DNA of 64,000 nt from Sphingorhabdus sp. GTDB lineage: Bacteria > Pseudomonadota > Alphaproteobacteria > Sphingomonadales > Sphingomonadaceae. The notes under the pieces are model-generated. The model did no database searches. It saw only the letters and a program-made list of their open reading frames with translations, and had not been told where the DNA came from. Shown one piece after another: positions 28,050-37,031 of this stretch; the stretch's first letter is position 1; the number at the start of each line of letters is the position of its first letter. The position numbers and the translations under genes were made by a program. Where the stretch lies: contig JANQNO010000007.1 of the NCBI GenBank assembly GCA_028279555.1, positions 62,001-126,000 on the forward strand, written 5' to 3'.

Positions 28050-29075
28050 CTAGCCGGAAATTTCCGGGGGAAGCGGCGGCGGCGCAGCGGGTTCGCTGAC
28101 CTCCACTGCCTCCGTTTCTTCGCTCGGAGCCTCGTCATCTTCAGATGGCGTAGGCTCCTCCTCGGTTTTCGGCGGCACATAATCGTCAAGCACCGAGGTG
28201 CCATTGGCTATATAGCCAACCCCGCCCTTGCGCAGAATGACCTCCGCATAGCCGCCTGCCGTGATTCCGGCGATGCTCATCGTAAGCCCTCTGGATAGCT
28301 CGTCGCGCAGCTCGGCATCCTCGCTTGGCGCAGCCAGCAAGCGGGCGGGCGCATTGAGCGTCATTCGCTTGCGACCGAAATTCTCCGCCAGTTCGGGCAG
28401 GCTGCTGCCTGTCAAATTCGTCATGAAGACAAATCCCTGCCCATCCTCCAGTTCGAGCCAGTCGCCGCCCTGGGTGAGCTTGCCGCGCGCCTCGTCTCCG
28501 CGGCTCAGCTTGCCGACAATCTCGCTGCCTTCGATGCTCGCCTGGTCACGAATATTGGCGGTGCTTGTCGCATAATAGAGGCTGGCCGTTGTCGCGGCAG
28601 CCTCCATCTCCTCGACTTCGGAAGTTTCAACCGGTCCAGCCGTCGGCCTGCCGCCCTCACTGCGCCCGAAATCATCGGCCAGGAAAAGCCAGTAATAAAG
28701 TCCTGCAAGGATCAGCAGCAATATCGCCGTGCCGCCGATCCAGTATTTCCTGCCGCTGCTATCGCCGCGGTCTTCATAATAAGCAGGATCAGGTTCCGGC
28801 GGGATCGGCGATGTGGTGCCAACTGCGCCGGACCCGTCCGCGCCAGCAGCGGGCGGTGCGAAGACGCTTTCCGGTGGCTGGGGCGTGACAGGCCGTGCAG
28901 GCGGCGGCGATGAGGAATGGGAAGCGATGCTGTTGCTGTCTGCCGAACCGCTTTCAGCAGGCGCAGCCGTCATAGATTCGCTGGCCTGTTCCCTGCGCAC
29001 CGGCGTTCCGCAAGCGCTGCAGAAGCGGGCATCTTCCTCCAGCTGTTTTCCGCATGCCGTGCAAACGCGATCCAT
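28050..29075 (-). CDS. zinc-ribbon, single-pass membrane protein with SH3-like domain
   Basis: A 341-residue protein in three parts. Residues 5-23 are a double CxxC zinc ribbon (CTACGKQLEEDARFCSACG). A Pro/Ser linker leads to one membrane helix near residues 111-130 (IGGTAILLLILAGLYYWLFL). The outer part has a bacterial SH3 pattern (STANIRDQASIEGSEIVGKL, WLELEDGQGFVFMTNL). The C-terminus is Glu/Pro-rich and acidic. This layout suggests cytosolic zinc sensing linked to an envelope-side domain. No specific function is known. Confidence 0.82.
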   Translation of the reverse strand: MDRVCTACGKQLEEDARFCSACGTPVRREQASESMTAAPAESGSADSNSIASHSSSPPPARPVTPQPPESVFAPPAAGADGSGAVGTTSPIPPEPDPAYYEDRGDSSGRKYWIGGTAILLLILAGLYYWLFLADDFGRSEGGRPTAGPVETSEVEEMEAAATTASLYYATSTANIRDQASIEGSEIVGKLSRGDEARGKLTQGGDWLELEDGQGFVFMTNLTGSSLPELAENFGRKRMTLNAPARLLAAPSEDAELRDELSRGLTMSIAGITAGGYAEVILRKGGVGYIANGTSVLDDYVPPKTEEEPTPSEDDEAPSEETEAVEVSEPAAPPPLPPEISG

Positions 29076-29151
29076 AAGCGCTGTATCCCCGCGACCAACT
29101 TTCCCTCGCGCCTCTCCTATGAAGAAAGCCCGAGGCTGACAAGCATCGCGA

Positions 29152-29181
29152 ACAAAAAAGGCAGGGCGAGATCGCCCTGCC
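29152..29181 (-). terminator. rho-independent terminator of dnaA
   Basis: A perfect 10-base stem (GGCAGGGCGA/TCGCCCTGCC) is followed on the minus strand by six T. It lies about 37 bases past the dnaA stop. Confidence 0.9.
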
Positions 29182-29217
29182 TCCCTTCCCTCTCCCCCAG
29201 AGGTGCTTGCTATTCGA

Positions 29218-30645
29218 TCAGGCTTCCAGTTGCCTCAGCAAGGTGCGCACATCATTGTCCATATCGCTGTCCTGCGCGCGCAAATCTTCAACCAGTCGAA
29301 CGGCATGAATGACGGTCGAATGATCGCGCCCACCAAATTTTCGGCCAATTTCGGGATAGCTGCGCGGCGTCATGACCTTGGCGATATACATGGCCACCTG
29401 GCGCGGGCGCACGACCGCCCGGGCGCGCCGTTTGGAAGACATCTCGCTGCGGTCGATCCGGTAATATTCACACACTGCACGCTGAATCTCGTCGATCGTG
29501 ATCCGGCGCCGGCAGGCGCTCAAAATATCCTTGAGCTGTTCTTCGGCGAGCGCGCGGGTCACTGGGCGGCCCGTCAGCTGCGCATAGGCAAGTAGCTTGT
29601 TAAGCCCGCCTTCGAGCTCGCGGACATTGCGGCTGATGGTGCGCGACAGGAATTCAACGACATCCTCGCCGACATCGGCTTCCGGCATATTGGCCAGCCT
29701 TTGTTCGAGGATCGAGCGGCGCAGCTCCAGATCGGCAGGTTGAATGTCGGCAACCAGCCCCATCGAGAGCCGCGATAAAATACGCTGGTCGACACCGTCC
29801 AGAGCCTGCGGAGCGCGGTCGGCGGAAACCACCAGTCTTTTGCCTGCGCCCAATATGGCGTCGATTGTGTGCAGAAACTCTTCCTGAGTCGACACCTTGC
29901 CGATGATAAACTGGATATCGTCGATAAGCAGCACGTCGACTGCCCGCAGCCTCGCCTTGAAATCCATGACTTCCTTGCGGCGCATGGCAGAGACGAACTC
30001 CATCATGAATTTTTCCGCAGACATATAAATGATCTGGGCGTCGGGATTAACGGCACCGTAAGCATGGCCGATGGCATGCATCAGATGGGTCTTGCCCTGC
30101 CCAGTCGCAGCTTGCAGATAGAGCGGATTGAATAGCGGTTTCTCCGCCGCCGCAACGCGTTCGGCAGCACTATAGGCCAGCACATTGGTCTGCCCGCGGA
30201 CGAAATTTGCAAATGTCATCCTCGGGTCGAGCGCGGTGCGTTCGGGCGCTGGCCGCTTGACCTTTGCGGATGATTCCTCGTCGCTGATTTTCTCGACCCG
30301 GACCGCGCCGGGACGGGTACGGATTTTGAGCTGCTTTACAAGCGGGTTTGTTGCCCGCCACGCCAGACGAATGCGCTCGGCATAGTGATCCTGCACCCAG
30401 CTTGCCGAAAAATCGGACGGCAGCAGCAATTCCAGCGTGCCAGTCAGATCGCAATAATCGCCAAGTTCGATCGAGCGAATCCATTGCCCATAGATCTGCG
30501 CACCAAGATCGCGGCGCAGGCCCGATGAAATGGACTGCCAATCCTGATCAAGCTGTTTGGTTAGTTCTTCCGGCTTAACTTTCATTTCCGCCGCTGGGCC
30601 TCCCGAATTTTCCCGCGGCGCAAAATCTGAATAGTTGCTGCTCAC
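29218..30645 (-). CDS. dnaA: chromosomal replication initiator protein DnaA
   Basis: A 475-residue protein. Domain I reads DWQSISSGLRRDLGAQIYGQWI. The AAA+ domain has Walker A GQGKTHL, Walker B VLLIDDIQFI and sensor segments. The C-terminal DNA-binding domain has the DnaA signature GRDHSTVIHAVRLVEDL. The GTG at 30645 has AGGGG 6 bases upstream; ATG 30585 is an alternative. The N-terminal frame extension upstream of 30645 is not family-like. No gyrB, dnaN or recF follows. Confidence 0.96.
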   Translation of the reverse strand: MSSNYSDFAPRENSGGPAAEMKVKPEELTKQLDQDWQSISSGLRRDLGAQIYGQWIRSIELGDYCDLTGTLELLLPSDFSASWVQDHYAERIRLAWRATNPLVKQLKIRTRPGAVRVEKISDEESSAKVKRPAPERTALDPRMTFANFVRGQTNVLAYSAAERVAAAEKPLFNPLYLQAATGQGKTHLMHAIGHAYGAVNPDAQIIYMSAEKFMMEFVSAMRRKEVMDFKARLRAVDVLLIDDIQFIIGKVSTQEEFLHTIDAILGAGKRLVVSADRAPQALDGVDQRILSRLSMGLVADIQPADLELRRSILEQRLANMPEADVGEDVVEFLSRTISRNVRELEGGLNKLLAYAQLTGRPVTRALAEEQLKDILSACRRRITIDEIQRAVCEYYRIDRSEMSSKRRARAVVRPRQVAMYIAKVMTPRSYPEIGRKFGGRDHSTVIHAVRLVEDLRAQDSDMDNDVRTLLRQLEA

Positions 30646-31075
30646 CCTCGACCCCTGTTTCTGGCACCCCAATAAGATGACGGCGATTTCTGGACCACGC
30701 CGGCCATCGAGACCTCTCTTCCAGCAGCACCCGAAAACCTCATACTGGCAAGGCAACAAAACACCGGCGCCAAAATGATGTTTGGCGGAAGGGAAGAAGA
30801 TGCTTTTTGAGGCATCGCTGGGCGGTTGACCTAGCGCTGCTGGAAGTCTTTCTTAGCCACTGAAAATTGAGTCGAGCAAGGGGCACAATGAAAAAAAATT
30901 GAAATAATTGCGGTTGACTCGACTAAAGCCCCGCAAATGCGTTGAAAAAAAATAATCTATTGATTCTATTAAATATATTGCCATTCCTGCCGATGGGACT
31001 CAAAACGAATCGCGGGGAAAGCTGGATTCCTTCGTGACAGTCCGGTTTCAGTTTGATGACAGTCTTCGCGCAAAG
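30646..31075. other. AT-rich gap between dnaA and rpsT
   Basis: This 430-base stretch holds no gene I can support. Bases 30885-30985 are AT-rich, with runs of A and an ATCTATTGATTCTATT segment. TTGAGTCGAG and TTGACTCGACT flank part of it in opposite orientation. The dnaA promoter must lie here, but I could not pick it with confidence. No TTATCCACA-type DnaA box was found. Confidence 0.6.
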
Positions 31076-31102
31076 AAAAACCCGCCGGGAAATTGGCGGG
31101 TT
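31076..31102 (-). terminator. rho-independent terminator of rpsT
   Basis: AACCCGCC and GGCGGGTT form a GC-rich stem around a short loop, followed on the minus strand by a run of five T. It lies about 40 bases past the rpsT stop. Confidence 0.88.
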
Positions 31103-31141
31103 CGCAAGCGCGCCGATCCGGGCCGCAGAATATTGCGCTGC

Positions 31142-31405
31142 TCAACCGAGCGCGGCAACTTTCTTGTTCAACCTGCTGAATTTGCGGGCTGCGGTATTTT
31201 TGTGGAAGACGCCCTTGGCGACTCCGCGCGCCAGTTCGGGCCGCATAGCAGACAGCGCTTCGCTGGCCGCTTTCTTGTCGCCGGCCTCAATCGCGGTTTC
31301 GACCTTCTTGATGAAGGAGCGGATGCGGCTCATGCGGGCCGTGTTAAAATCGGTCCGGCGGGCGTTGCGGCGGATGCGCTTGCGTGCTTGTGGCGTATTG
31401 GCCAT
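31142..31405 (-). CDS. rpsT: 30S ribosomal protein S20
   Basis: An 87-residue, Lys/Arg/Ala-rich protein opening [17 protein letters not shown] and ending with [20 protein letters not shown], matching S20 in pattern and length. It binds 16S rRNA early in small-subunit assembly. A GAGGT Shine-Dalgarno lies 6 bases upstream. It is a single-gene unit with its own promoter and terminator. Confidence 0.97.
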   Translation of the reverse strand: MANTPQARKRIRRNARRTDFNTARMSRIRSFIKKVETAIEAGDKKAASEALSAMRPELARGVAKGVFHKNTAARKFSRLNKKVAALG

Positions 31406-31474
31406 TATTTACCTCAAAAAAATTCTGCTGGAGCGGCTGTTGCAAAATCGGCAATCTGCCGCGCGAAAGCGGTG

Positions 31475-31503
31475 CCATTAGCCGCGCGGCGCGGATTCGT
31501 CAA
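31475..31503 (-). promoter_or_regulatory. sigma-70 promoter for rpsT
   Basis: On the minus strand TTGACG and TAATGG are separated by 17 bases, about 70 bases before the rpsT start. This is a good match for a strong ribosomal-protein promoter, and it lies close behind the mutM end. Confidence 0.7.
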
Positions 31504-31530
31504 CCTGCTTTTGCCGCACCATTATTCACC

Positions 31531-32343
31531 TCATCGCTGACACTTGCTGCAGTAAAATGTCGAACGGCCAGAGTCGACCCGCCGCTTTACGACTGCTCCG
31601 CAGCGGCAGGGCTCTCCCTCGCGCCCGTAGACCAGCCAGTCCTTGGCAAAATAGCCCAGTTCACCGTCGGGCGCAGCAAAGTCCCGCAGCGTCGAACCGC
31701 CCGCTTTGATCGCTGCAGCAAGTACCTGTTTGATCGCCAGCACGAGCCGCTCAAGGCGGGCGAGCGCAATGCTGCCTGCCTTTCGCCCCGGCGCGATGCC
31801 GGCCATAAACAAAGCCTCGCACACATAAATATTGCCGAGGCCAGCGACGATATTCTGGTTGAGCAGCATTGCCTTGATCGGCGCAGCGCGCCCGGTCAGG
31901 CTCGCTTTCAGCGACGCTGCATTGAATGCATCCGATAGCGGCTCTGGACCCATGCCGGCAAAATGCCTGCTCGCTTCGACTTCGGCATTGGCGAGGATAT
32001 CGAGAAAGCCAAATCGCCGTGGATCGTTGAGCACGGCGCGGCGTCCGCTTCGCGTCTCGAGGAAAAAATGATCGTGCTTCCCGATTTCTTCAGGGTCGAT
32101 CCGCCAGCGGCCCGACATGCCGAGATGAAAGATCAGCGTATCATCGCGGTCGGTGTGGATCAGGCCATATTTCGCGCGCCGCGAAAGGCCCGTCACGCAC
32201 GCACCGGTCAGCCGCTGGCGCAGATCGGGCGGGAAAGGCCAGCGCAGATCCGCACGCCGGGCCTCCGCCGTGGCAATGGTCTCGCCATCCAGCACCTGCC
32301 GCAGACCGGCAACCGTTGTTTCCACTTCGGGCAATTCGGGCAT
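31531..32343 (-). CDS. mutM: formamidopyrimidine-DNA glycosylase
   Basis: A 270-residue DNA repair enzyme. After the initiator Met comes PELPEVET, which supplies the catalytic N-terminal Pro and Glu. GLGNIYVCEALF is the helix-two-turn-helix region. The C-terminal C4 zinc finger reads CRCGAVVKRRVDSGRSTFYCSKC. It removes 8-oxoguanine and FaPy bases. A start at 32355 would hide the catalytic Pro, so ATG 32343 is right. It is divergent from ubiE across a dispersed repeat. Confidence 0.97.
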   Translation of the reverse strand: MPELPEVETTVAGLRQVLDGETIATAEARRADLRWPFPPDLRQRLTGACVTGLSRRAKYGLIHTDRDDTLIFHLGMSGRWRIDPEEIGKHDHFFLETRSGRRAVLNDPRRFGFLDILANAEVEASRHFAGMGPEPLSDAFNAASLKASLTGRAAPIKAMLLNQNIVAGLGNIYVCEALFMAGIAPGRKAGSIALARLERLVLAIKQVLAAAIKAGGSTLRDFAAPDGELGYFAKDWLVYGREGEPCRCGAVVKRRVDSGRSTFYCSKCQR

Positions 32344-32397
32344 AGCGAAAAGCATTTATCAGTCTTGGGGGATGCTGCAATATACAGCTTGAGAAAT

Positions 32398-32471
32398 ACC
32401 GCAGCCCTGAGCCTGTCGAAGGGCGTTTCAATTGCCGGGAATCGTCCTTCGACAAGCTCAGGACTTGCGGT
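32398..32471. repeat. dispersed inverted repeat, CCTGAGCCTGTCGAAG family, copy 2
   Basis: Arms ACCGCAGCCCTGAGCCTGTC and GACAAGCTCAGGACTTGCGGT face each other across about 35 bases. It matches the copies at 18880 and 41926 and lies in the divergent gap between mutM and ubiE. Confidence 0.82.
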
Positions 32472-32513
32472 TATGGGGTTAAAAGAAATGAGATTTGCTT
32501 TAAGGCATCGAAC

Positions 32514-33245
32514 ATGAGCGATACCGTATCCTTTGGCTATGAAGAGGTCAGCCCCGCAGAAAAGACAAGCCGCGTCGGCGGCGTCTTTTCGAGCGTCGCA
32601 TCGAAATATGACATCATGAATGACGCAATGTCGGGCGGTATGCACCGGCTGTGGAAGGATAGATTCGTCCGCCGCGTCAAGCCGCAGCAGCAAGAGGATA
32701 TTCTCGATATGGCGGGCGGCACCGGAGATATCGCCTTCCGCATGGCCCGGGCAGGCGCGAATATCACCGTATCCGATATCAATCCCGATATGCTGGATGT
32801 CGGCATCGAGCGCGCGGTGAAGCGCGGACTGGACAGCCTTGTCTGGTCCGAGCAAAACGCGGAAGAGCTTTCATTTCCGGATCAGCATTTCGACGCATAT
32901 ACGATTGCCTTCGGCATCCGCAATGTAACCGATATTCCCGCCGCGTTAAAAGAAGCGCACCGCGTGCTGCGCTATGGTGGGCGCTTCTTCTGCCTCGAAT
33001 TCTCGGCAGTCGAATGGCCGGGATTGTCGGAAGCCTATGATCTCTATTCGCACAAGCTGCTTCCCAAAATGGGCAAGGTGATCGCACGCGATGAAGACAG
33101 CTACCGCTATCTCGCCGAATCGATACGGCGTTTTCCGAATATGCGGGCCTTCAAAGGCATGATCGAGCAGGCCGGTTTCGCGCAGGTGAAGGTCGAACCG
33201 ATCATGGGTGGGCTGGTCGCGATCCATTCGGGCTGGAAGGTCTAG
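32514..33245 (+). CDS. ubiE: ubiquinone/menaquinone biosynthesis C-methyltransferase UbiE
   Basis: A 243-residue SAM-dependent methyltransferase. UbiE-specific KYDIMNDAMSGGMHRLWKDRF precedes the SAM site ILDMAGGTGDIAFRMA. DAYTIAFGIRNVTDIPAALKEAHRVLRYGGRF and EPIMGGLVAIHSGWK complete the family pattern. It performs the C2-methylation step of ubiquinone synthesis. ubiB follows, with a dispersed repeat in the 130-base gap. Confidence 0.97.
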   Translation: MSDTVSFGYEEVSPAEKTSRVGGVFSSVASKYDIMNDAMSGGMHRLWKDRFVRRVKPQQQEDILDMAGGTGDIAFRMARAGANITVSDINPDMLDVGIERAVKRGLDSLVWSEQNAEELSFPDQHFDAYTIAFGIRNVTDIPAALKEAHRVLRYGGRFFCLEFSAVEWPGLSEAYDLYSHKLLPKMGKVIARDEDSYRYLAESIRRFPNMRAFKGMIEQAGFAQVKVEPIMGGLVAIHSGWKV

Positions 33246-33266
33246 GAGAATGTGCATCAGCCAGAT

Positions 33267-33340
33267 TGTCACCCCCGACTTGATCGGGAGCCCATGGATG
33301 GACAGTCAGGCCATGGGACCCCGCTTTCGCGGGGATGACA
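33267..33340. repeat. dispersed inverted repeat, GCCCGCGAAAGCGG family, copy 2
   Basis: Arms TGTCACCCCCGACTTGATCGG and CCCCGCTTTCGCGGGGATGACA enclose a CCATGG-containing middle. It is the same element as at 20141 and 49186, in the opposite orientation. It lies between ubiE and ubiB, inside a probable operon. Confidence 0.82.
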
Positions 33341-33377
33341 CGAAAATAGATGCCGAGAAAAGAAGCAGACGGACTTT

Positions 33378-34928
33378 ATGACCCGCCCTGCCACGCATAT
33401 CCTGCGCCTTTTGAAATGGGGCCGCATCCTCGCCCGGCACGGTGCGCTGCGCGAACTGGAGAGGAACCGCAACACTCCGGAGCCGGTGAAAAGGCTATGC
33501 CGAATCGCACGTTTCGGAACCATCCAGCCCAGGGAGCCCGACTATGCCGCCGCCTTCAAGGCAATCGGTCCGGCCGCCATCAAGCTCGGGCAAACGCTGG
33601 CCACGCGTCCCGACATCATCGGCGTTGATGCTGCACGAAATCTACTGGAATTGCAGGACCAGCTGCCGCCAGAGAGATTCGAGCATATCTATGAAGAAAT
33701 CGATTCCAGCCTGAATGCGCCCGCCACAGATTTGTTCGAGCATGTAGACCCCGAACCGGTGGGCGCTGCATCCATCGCGCAGGTGCACAAGGCGCGAACC
33801 GCAGGCGGCAAGGATGTGGCGGTCAAGGTCCTCCGCCCCGGCATCCGCGAGCAATTTGCCCGTGATATCGAAACCTATGAGTGGGCCGCCGCGCATCTCG
33901 AAGCATTGGGCGGCGAAGCAGCCCGGCTGCGCCCGCGTCTCGTTATTGCCAATCTCAAACGCTGGACAGCGCGCGAGCTTGATCTGCGCCGCGAGGCGGC
34001 GTCGGCTTCCGAACTCAAGGAGGCAATGGAGCATACCACCGGCTATCATATCCCGGCGATAGACTGGGACCGCACTTCGGGCCGGGTGATGACGCTCGAA
34101 TGGGTCGATGGCATCAAGATTTCCAAGACCGAGAAGCTCAGGGCCGCCGGGCATGATCTGAATGCGCTCGCCGAGCGGCTCGTTCTCACTTTTCTGAAGC
34201 AGGCGATCTCAGAAGGCTATTTCCATGCCGACATGCATCAGGGCAATCTCTTCGTGCTGGAGGATGGCACCATTGCGGCAATCGATTTCGGTATCATGGG
34301 CCGCATCAACCGGCAGGCGCGATACTGGCTGGCGGAAATTCTCTACGGCCTGACGACCGGCAATTACAAACGCGTCGCCGAGATTCACTTCGAGGCGCAA
34401 TATGTTCCGAGCTATCACAATGTCGACGAGTTCGCGACGGCGCTGCGCGCAGTGGGCGAGCCGACGCGCGGCAAGCCGGTCAAGGAGCTTTCGGTCGGAC
34501 AAATGCTCGACAGCCTGTTCGCGATCACCCGCGATTTCGACATGGAGACGCAGCCGCATCTGCTGCTGCTCCAGAAAACCATGGTGATGGTCGAGGGTAT
34601 AGCGACGCAGCTCAATCCCGATATCAACATGTGGGATGTATCAGCGCCCTATGTAAGGGAATGGATACGCGGCGAACTGGGCCCGGAGGCGCTGGCCGCA
34701 GATGCGCTTAAACGTCAGGCCGAAACCGTGAAGATGATCCCCGACATTATCCGCCGTCTGGACGAACAGCTGCCGCGCAAGGGCGGCGCACCCGAACCGC
34801 CGCCGCTGCCCGAGGTCGAGCTGATCTGGGACCGGCAGGAGAAGCGTGGCACCGGCTGGTGGCGTTATCTTGGTACCGCGTTGCTGGCCGGAGCCGCCGG
34901 CGCAGCTGCGATGTGGATGTGGGGATAA
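33378..34928 (+). CDS. ubiB: ubiquinone biosynthesis protein UbiB (atypical kinase/ATPase)
   Basis: A 516-residue ABC1/ADCK-family protein. The KxGQ motif is AAIKLGQTLATRPDII. Further motifs are GAASIAQVHKA (A-rich loop), VAVKVLRPGI with the conserved Lys, and YFHADMHQGNLFVLEDGTIAAIDFGIMG as catalytic and metal loop. One C-terminal membrane helix is present (YLGTALLAGAAGAAAMWMW). It supports ubiquinone synthesis with UbiJ/UbiK at the inner membrane. Confidence 0.95.
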   Translation: MTRPATHILRLLKWGRILARHGALRELERNRNTPEPVKRLCRIARFGTIQPREPDYAAAFKAIGPAAIKLGQTLATRPDIIGVDAARNLLELQDQLPPERFEHIYEEIDSSLNAPATDLFEHVDPEPVGAASIAQVHKARTAGGKDVAVKVLRPGIREQFARDIETYEWAAAHLEALGGEAARLRPRLVIANLKRWTARELDLRREAASASELKEAMEHTTGYHIPAIDWDRTSGRVMTLEWVDGIKISKTEKLRAAGHDLNALAERLVLTFLKQAISEGYFHADMHQGNLFVLEDGTIAAIDFGIMGRINRQARYWLAEILYGLTTGNYKRVAEIHFEAQYVPSYHNVDEFATALRAVGEPTRGKPVKELSVGQMLDSLFAITRDFDMETQPHLLLLQKTMVMVEGIATQLNPDINMWDVSAPYVREWIRGELGPEALAADALKRQAETVKMIPDIIRRLDEQLPRKGGAPEPPPLPEVELIWDRQEKRGTGWWRYLGTALLAGAAGAAAMWMWG

Positions 34929-35005
34929 CTCAATTTAGCCCTTCGCGACCATTTTCTCCAATGGTGGTAACGAAATCTCAGGAATGAGCCATTAGTTTCC
35001 GGCGA

Positions 35006-35851
35006 ATGTTCGCGGACATTCAACTGAATTCGCAAATGACGCTCAAGATACTGAAAATCGTTGTGTTTTCGGTAGTCGTATCAATGACGCTCACCAGCGG
35101 AACTTACTACGCGCTAAACGGTGCCGACGAGCAATTCTATTTCGCGGTGCTTTTTTCGGCGATTATTCCGATTATTTGCAGCTTCCCGGTAGGCTATTAT
35201 CTGACCTTCCAGGCGGAGAGGCTTCATCTGCTCAATGCCGAATTGTCCCGCTCGCGCGAGCAAACCCTTCGGTTGAACCAGAAATTGCAGCATGAGGCAT
35301 CGCATGATGGCATGACCGGCACGCTCAATCGCAGCTATTTCTTTGCTTTGCTGGAAGAGCGGTTGAGGGACGCAGGCAAAGAAGCGGGCGAGGACGCACT
35401 GCTGCTGGTCGATGCGGATCACTTCAAGAAGATCAACGATGATTTCGGCCATCACAAAGGCGACGAAGCGCTGCTGGCGATAGCGGAAACCCTGAAAGGA
35501 AATGCAAAGCCAGACGACCTTGTAGGCCGCGTAGGAGGAGAAGAATTTGCACTTCTCCTCAAAGACACGCCGCTCGAAAAAGCGGTCGCCCGCGCCGAAA
35601 AGATCAGATGGGATATCGCGCAGATCGACTTCGAGGCTGCTGCCAATGTCAAGCGCAGGCTGACCGTGAGTATAGGCCTCAATATGGCCGGCGATTCGGA
35701 TACCGAGCACCCCTTGCGCAAAGCCGACCTGGCGCTTTACACCGCGAAGCAAAAAGGCCGGAACAGGGTAGAGGCTTATGACCCGGCGATGGAAAAATCC
35801 GCCGGCGCTCAAGGGAATTCAGGCATCGCAATGGCGGTGGGCCAGAACTGA
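35006..35851 (+). CDS. membrane-anchored diguanylate cyclase (GGDEF)
   Basis: A 281-residue protein. Two membrane helices (about residues 15-37 and 46-67) lead into a coiled linker (LSRSREQTLRLNQKL). The GGDEF domain then begins at HDGMTGTLNRSYFFALLE, and the signature is GGEEF at 177-181, an active form. The inhibitory-site position reads KPDD instead of RxxD, so feedback control by c-di-GMP is probably weakened. It makes cyclic di-GMP. It starts the accessory block between ubiB and coaBC. Neither candidate start has a strong ribosome site. Confidence 0.92.
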   Translation: MFADIQLNSQMTLKILKIVVFSVVVSMTLTSGTYYALNGADEQFYFAVLFSAIIPIICSFPVGYYLTFQAERLHLLNAELSRSREQTLRLNQKLQHEASHDGMTGTLNRSYFFALLEERLRDAGKEAGEDALLLVDADHFKKINDDFGHHKGDEALLAIAETLKGNAKPDDLVGRVGGEEFALLLKDTPLEKAVARAEKIRWDIAQIDFEAAANVKRRLTVSIGLNMAGDSDTEHPLRKADLALYTAKQKGRNRVEAYDPAMEKSAGAQGNSGIAMAVGQN

Positions 35852-35926
35852 CCGGCGGGCGCGCCGCGCGCTAAATCTGGACATTGCGCCCCAAACGCAT
35901 AGACTTGATGGGGGGAGGATTCCGCC

Positions 35927-36439
35927 ATGCGTTTCATATTCTATCTGACAGCGATTGCTCTGACAGCGCTGAGCGCGCCCCGGGCCGCAACGGCCAGCGA
36001 GGAAAAAGCTGCGCCTGCCGCGCATCAATCCACACTGATGGCAAAATTCGCTGGCACATGGAAAGCCGAGGGCACCTCATTCGGCCTGCCGTCGAAATCG
36101 ACCATGACCTGGAGCCGCGATCTGGCAGGTAAATTCTATCGCGCCGAATATCGCATCGATATGGACAACAAGGGCAAGGCCTCCAATTTTACCGGCCACG
36201 GCTACTATCGGGCCGGCGGCAATGACGGCTTCTGGGCCGATACAAGCGGCGATCTCCATCCGCTGGTCATTAGCTACACCGAAAACGGCCTGACCGCCAT
36301 TTGGGGCAAGGCGGGCGGCAAGCAGGGCCGCTCCAGCTACATAATGCAAGCGGACGGACGGATAGAGGTCATCGACTGGATATTGCGCGATGAAGGCTGG
36401 CGAGAATTCAACCGCACGCTGTTCTCGCGGGCCAATTAG
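35927..36439 (+). CDS. secreted protein of unknown function, possible lipocalin-like fold
   Basis: A 170-residue protein with a signal peptide (MRFIFYLTAIALTALSAPRAATA). The mature part alternates short hydrophobic and polar strands (FAGTWKAEGTSFGLPSKSTMTW, FYRAEYRIDMDNKG, GRIEVIDWILRDEGWREFNR), which suits a small beta-barrel binding protein. I cannot assign a family. It is followed by the convergent MerC-like gene, 9 bases away. Confidence 0.65.
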   Translation: MRFIFYLTAIALTALSAPRAATASEEKAAPAAHQSTLMAKFAGTWKAEGTSFGLPSKSTMTWSRDLAGKFYRAEYRIDMDNKGKASNFTGHGYYRAGGNDGFWADTSGDLHPLVISYTENGLTAIWGKAGGKQGRSSYIMQADGRIEVIDWILRDEGWREFNRTLFSRAN

Positions 36440-36448
36440 CTGTGAGAA

Positions 36449-36820
36449 TTATTGCGCGCCTGCTGCCCTGCGCCGTTGCCAGTTGCGATAGTGACAGTAG
36501 ATCAACAGGCAGCTGCCCGCCATGGTGAGCCCGGTACCGGCATAGGCGGTGTCCTCAAAGGCCGCGCCCAGCACCAGCAGCGCAATAGCCAGGCAGCCAA
36601 TCAACAGGAGACGCCGCGACCCGCTAATCCCCAAGGCATAGAGGCTGACCGGAACGACAAATATCAATGCCAGAACATGCACCATCTCCGTCGTCTCTGC
36701 AGCCGCGGCGGCAAGCGGCAGCAGCGCGATAGCCACCGGCATAATCACGCAGTGGAGCAGGCACAGGCCGGAGGCGCATATGGCCGTGCCGTCAAACCAG
36801 TTCTGACCTCTGCTGATCAT
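36449..36820 (-). CDS. MerC-domain membrane protein
   Basis: A 123-residue protein with four likely membrane helices and the MerC motif ICASGLCLLHCVIMPVAIALL, containing paired Cys for metal or thiol ligands. MerC homologues outside mercury operons are common and their substrates uncertain. No merR, merA or merT is nearby, so mercury transport is not implied. Confidence 0.82.
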   Translation of the reverse strand: MISRGQNWFDGTAICASGLCLLHCVIMPVAIALLPLAAAAAETTEMVHVLALIFVVPVSLYALGISGSRRLLLIGCLAIALLVLGAAFEDTAYAGTGLTMAGSCLLIYCHYRNWQRRRAAGAQ

Positions 36821-36936
36821 ATAGAATTCAATCCAGTTCTAGGCGGCTGTTCGCTTCAACAACGCGCCAGGTGATAACATATCATTGCAGGATTCTCATG
36901 CTTAGTAAATGAAATTTGTTCGGAAGAACCCAGAAT

Positions 36937-36968
36937 GGAAAACGGCCCCGCATCGCTGCGGAGCCGTT
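36937..36968 (-). terminator. rho-independent terminator downstream of the candidate carbonic anhydrase
   Basis: An 11-pair stem (AACGGC and CCGCA, against TGCGG and GCCGTT, with one internal mismatch) encloses a TCGC loop and is followed on the minus strand by TTTT. It lies about 64 bases past the stop at 37032. Confidence 0.8.
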
Positions 36969-37031
36969 CAAATCGATCTCACAATGTCGGCTGCAAACCG
37001 GCTTCCCGGCTCGCATCCCATCCTTCGAAAT

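Noticed and set aside
30646-31075. Replication origin next to dnaA
   Set aside because: The AT-rich stretch is suggestive, but I found no TTATCCACA-type DnaA boxes and no dnaN/gyrB neighbours. Not claimed.
36449-36820. Mercury resistance locus
   Set aside because: A lone MerC-domain gene with no merR, merA, merP or merT does not support mercury resistance.
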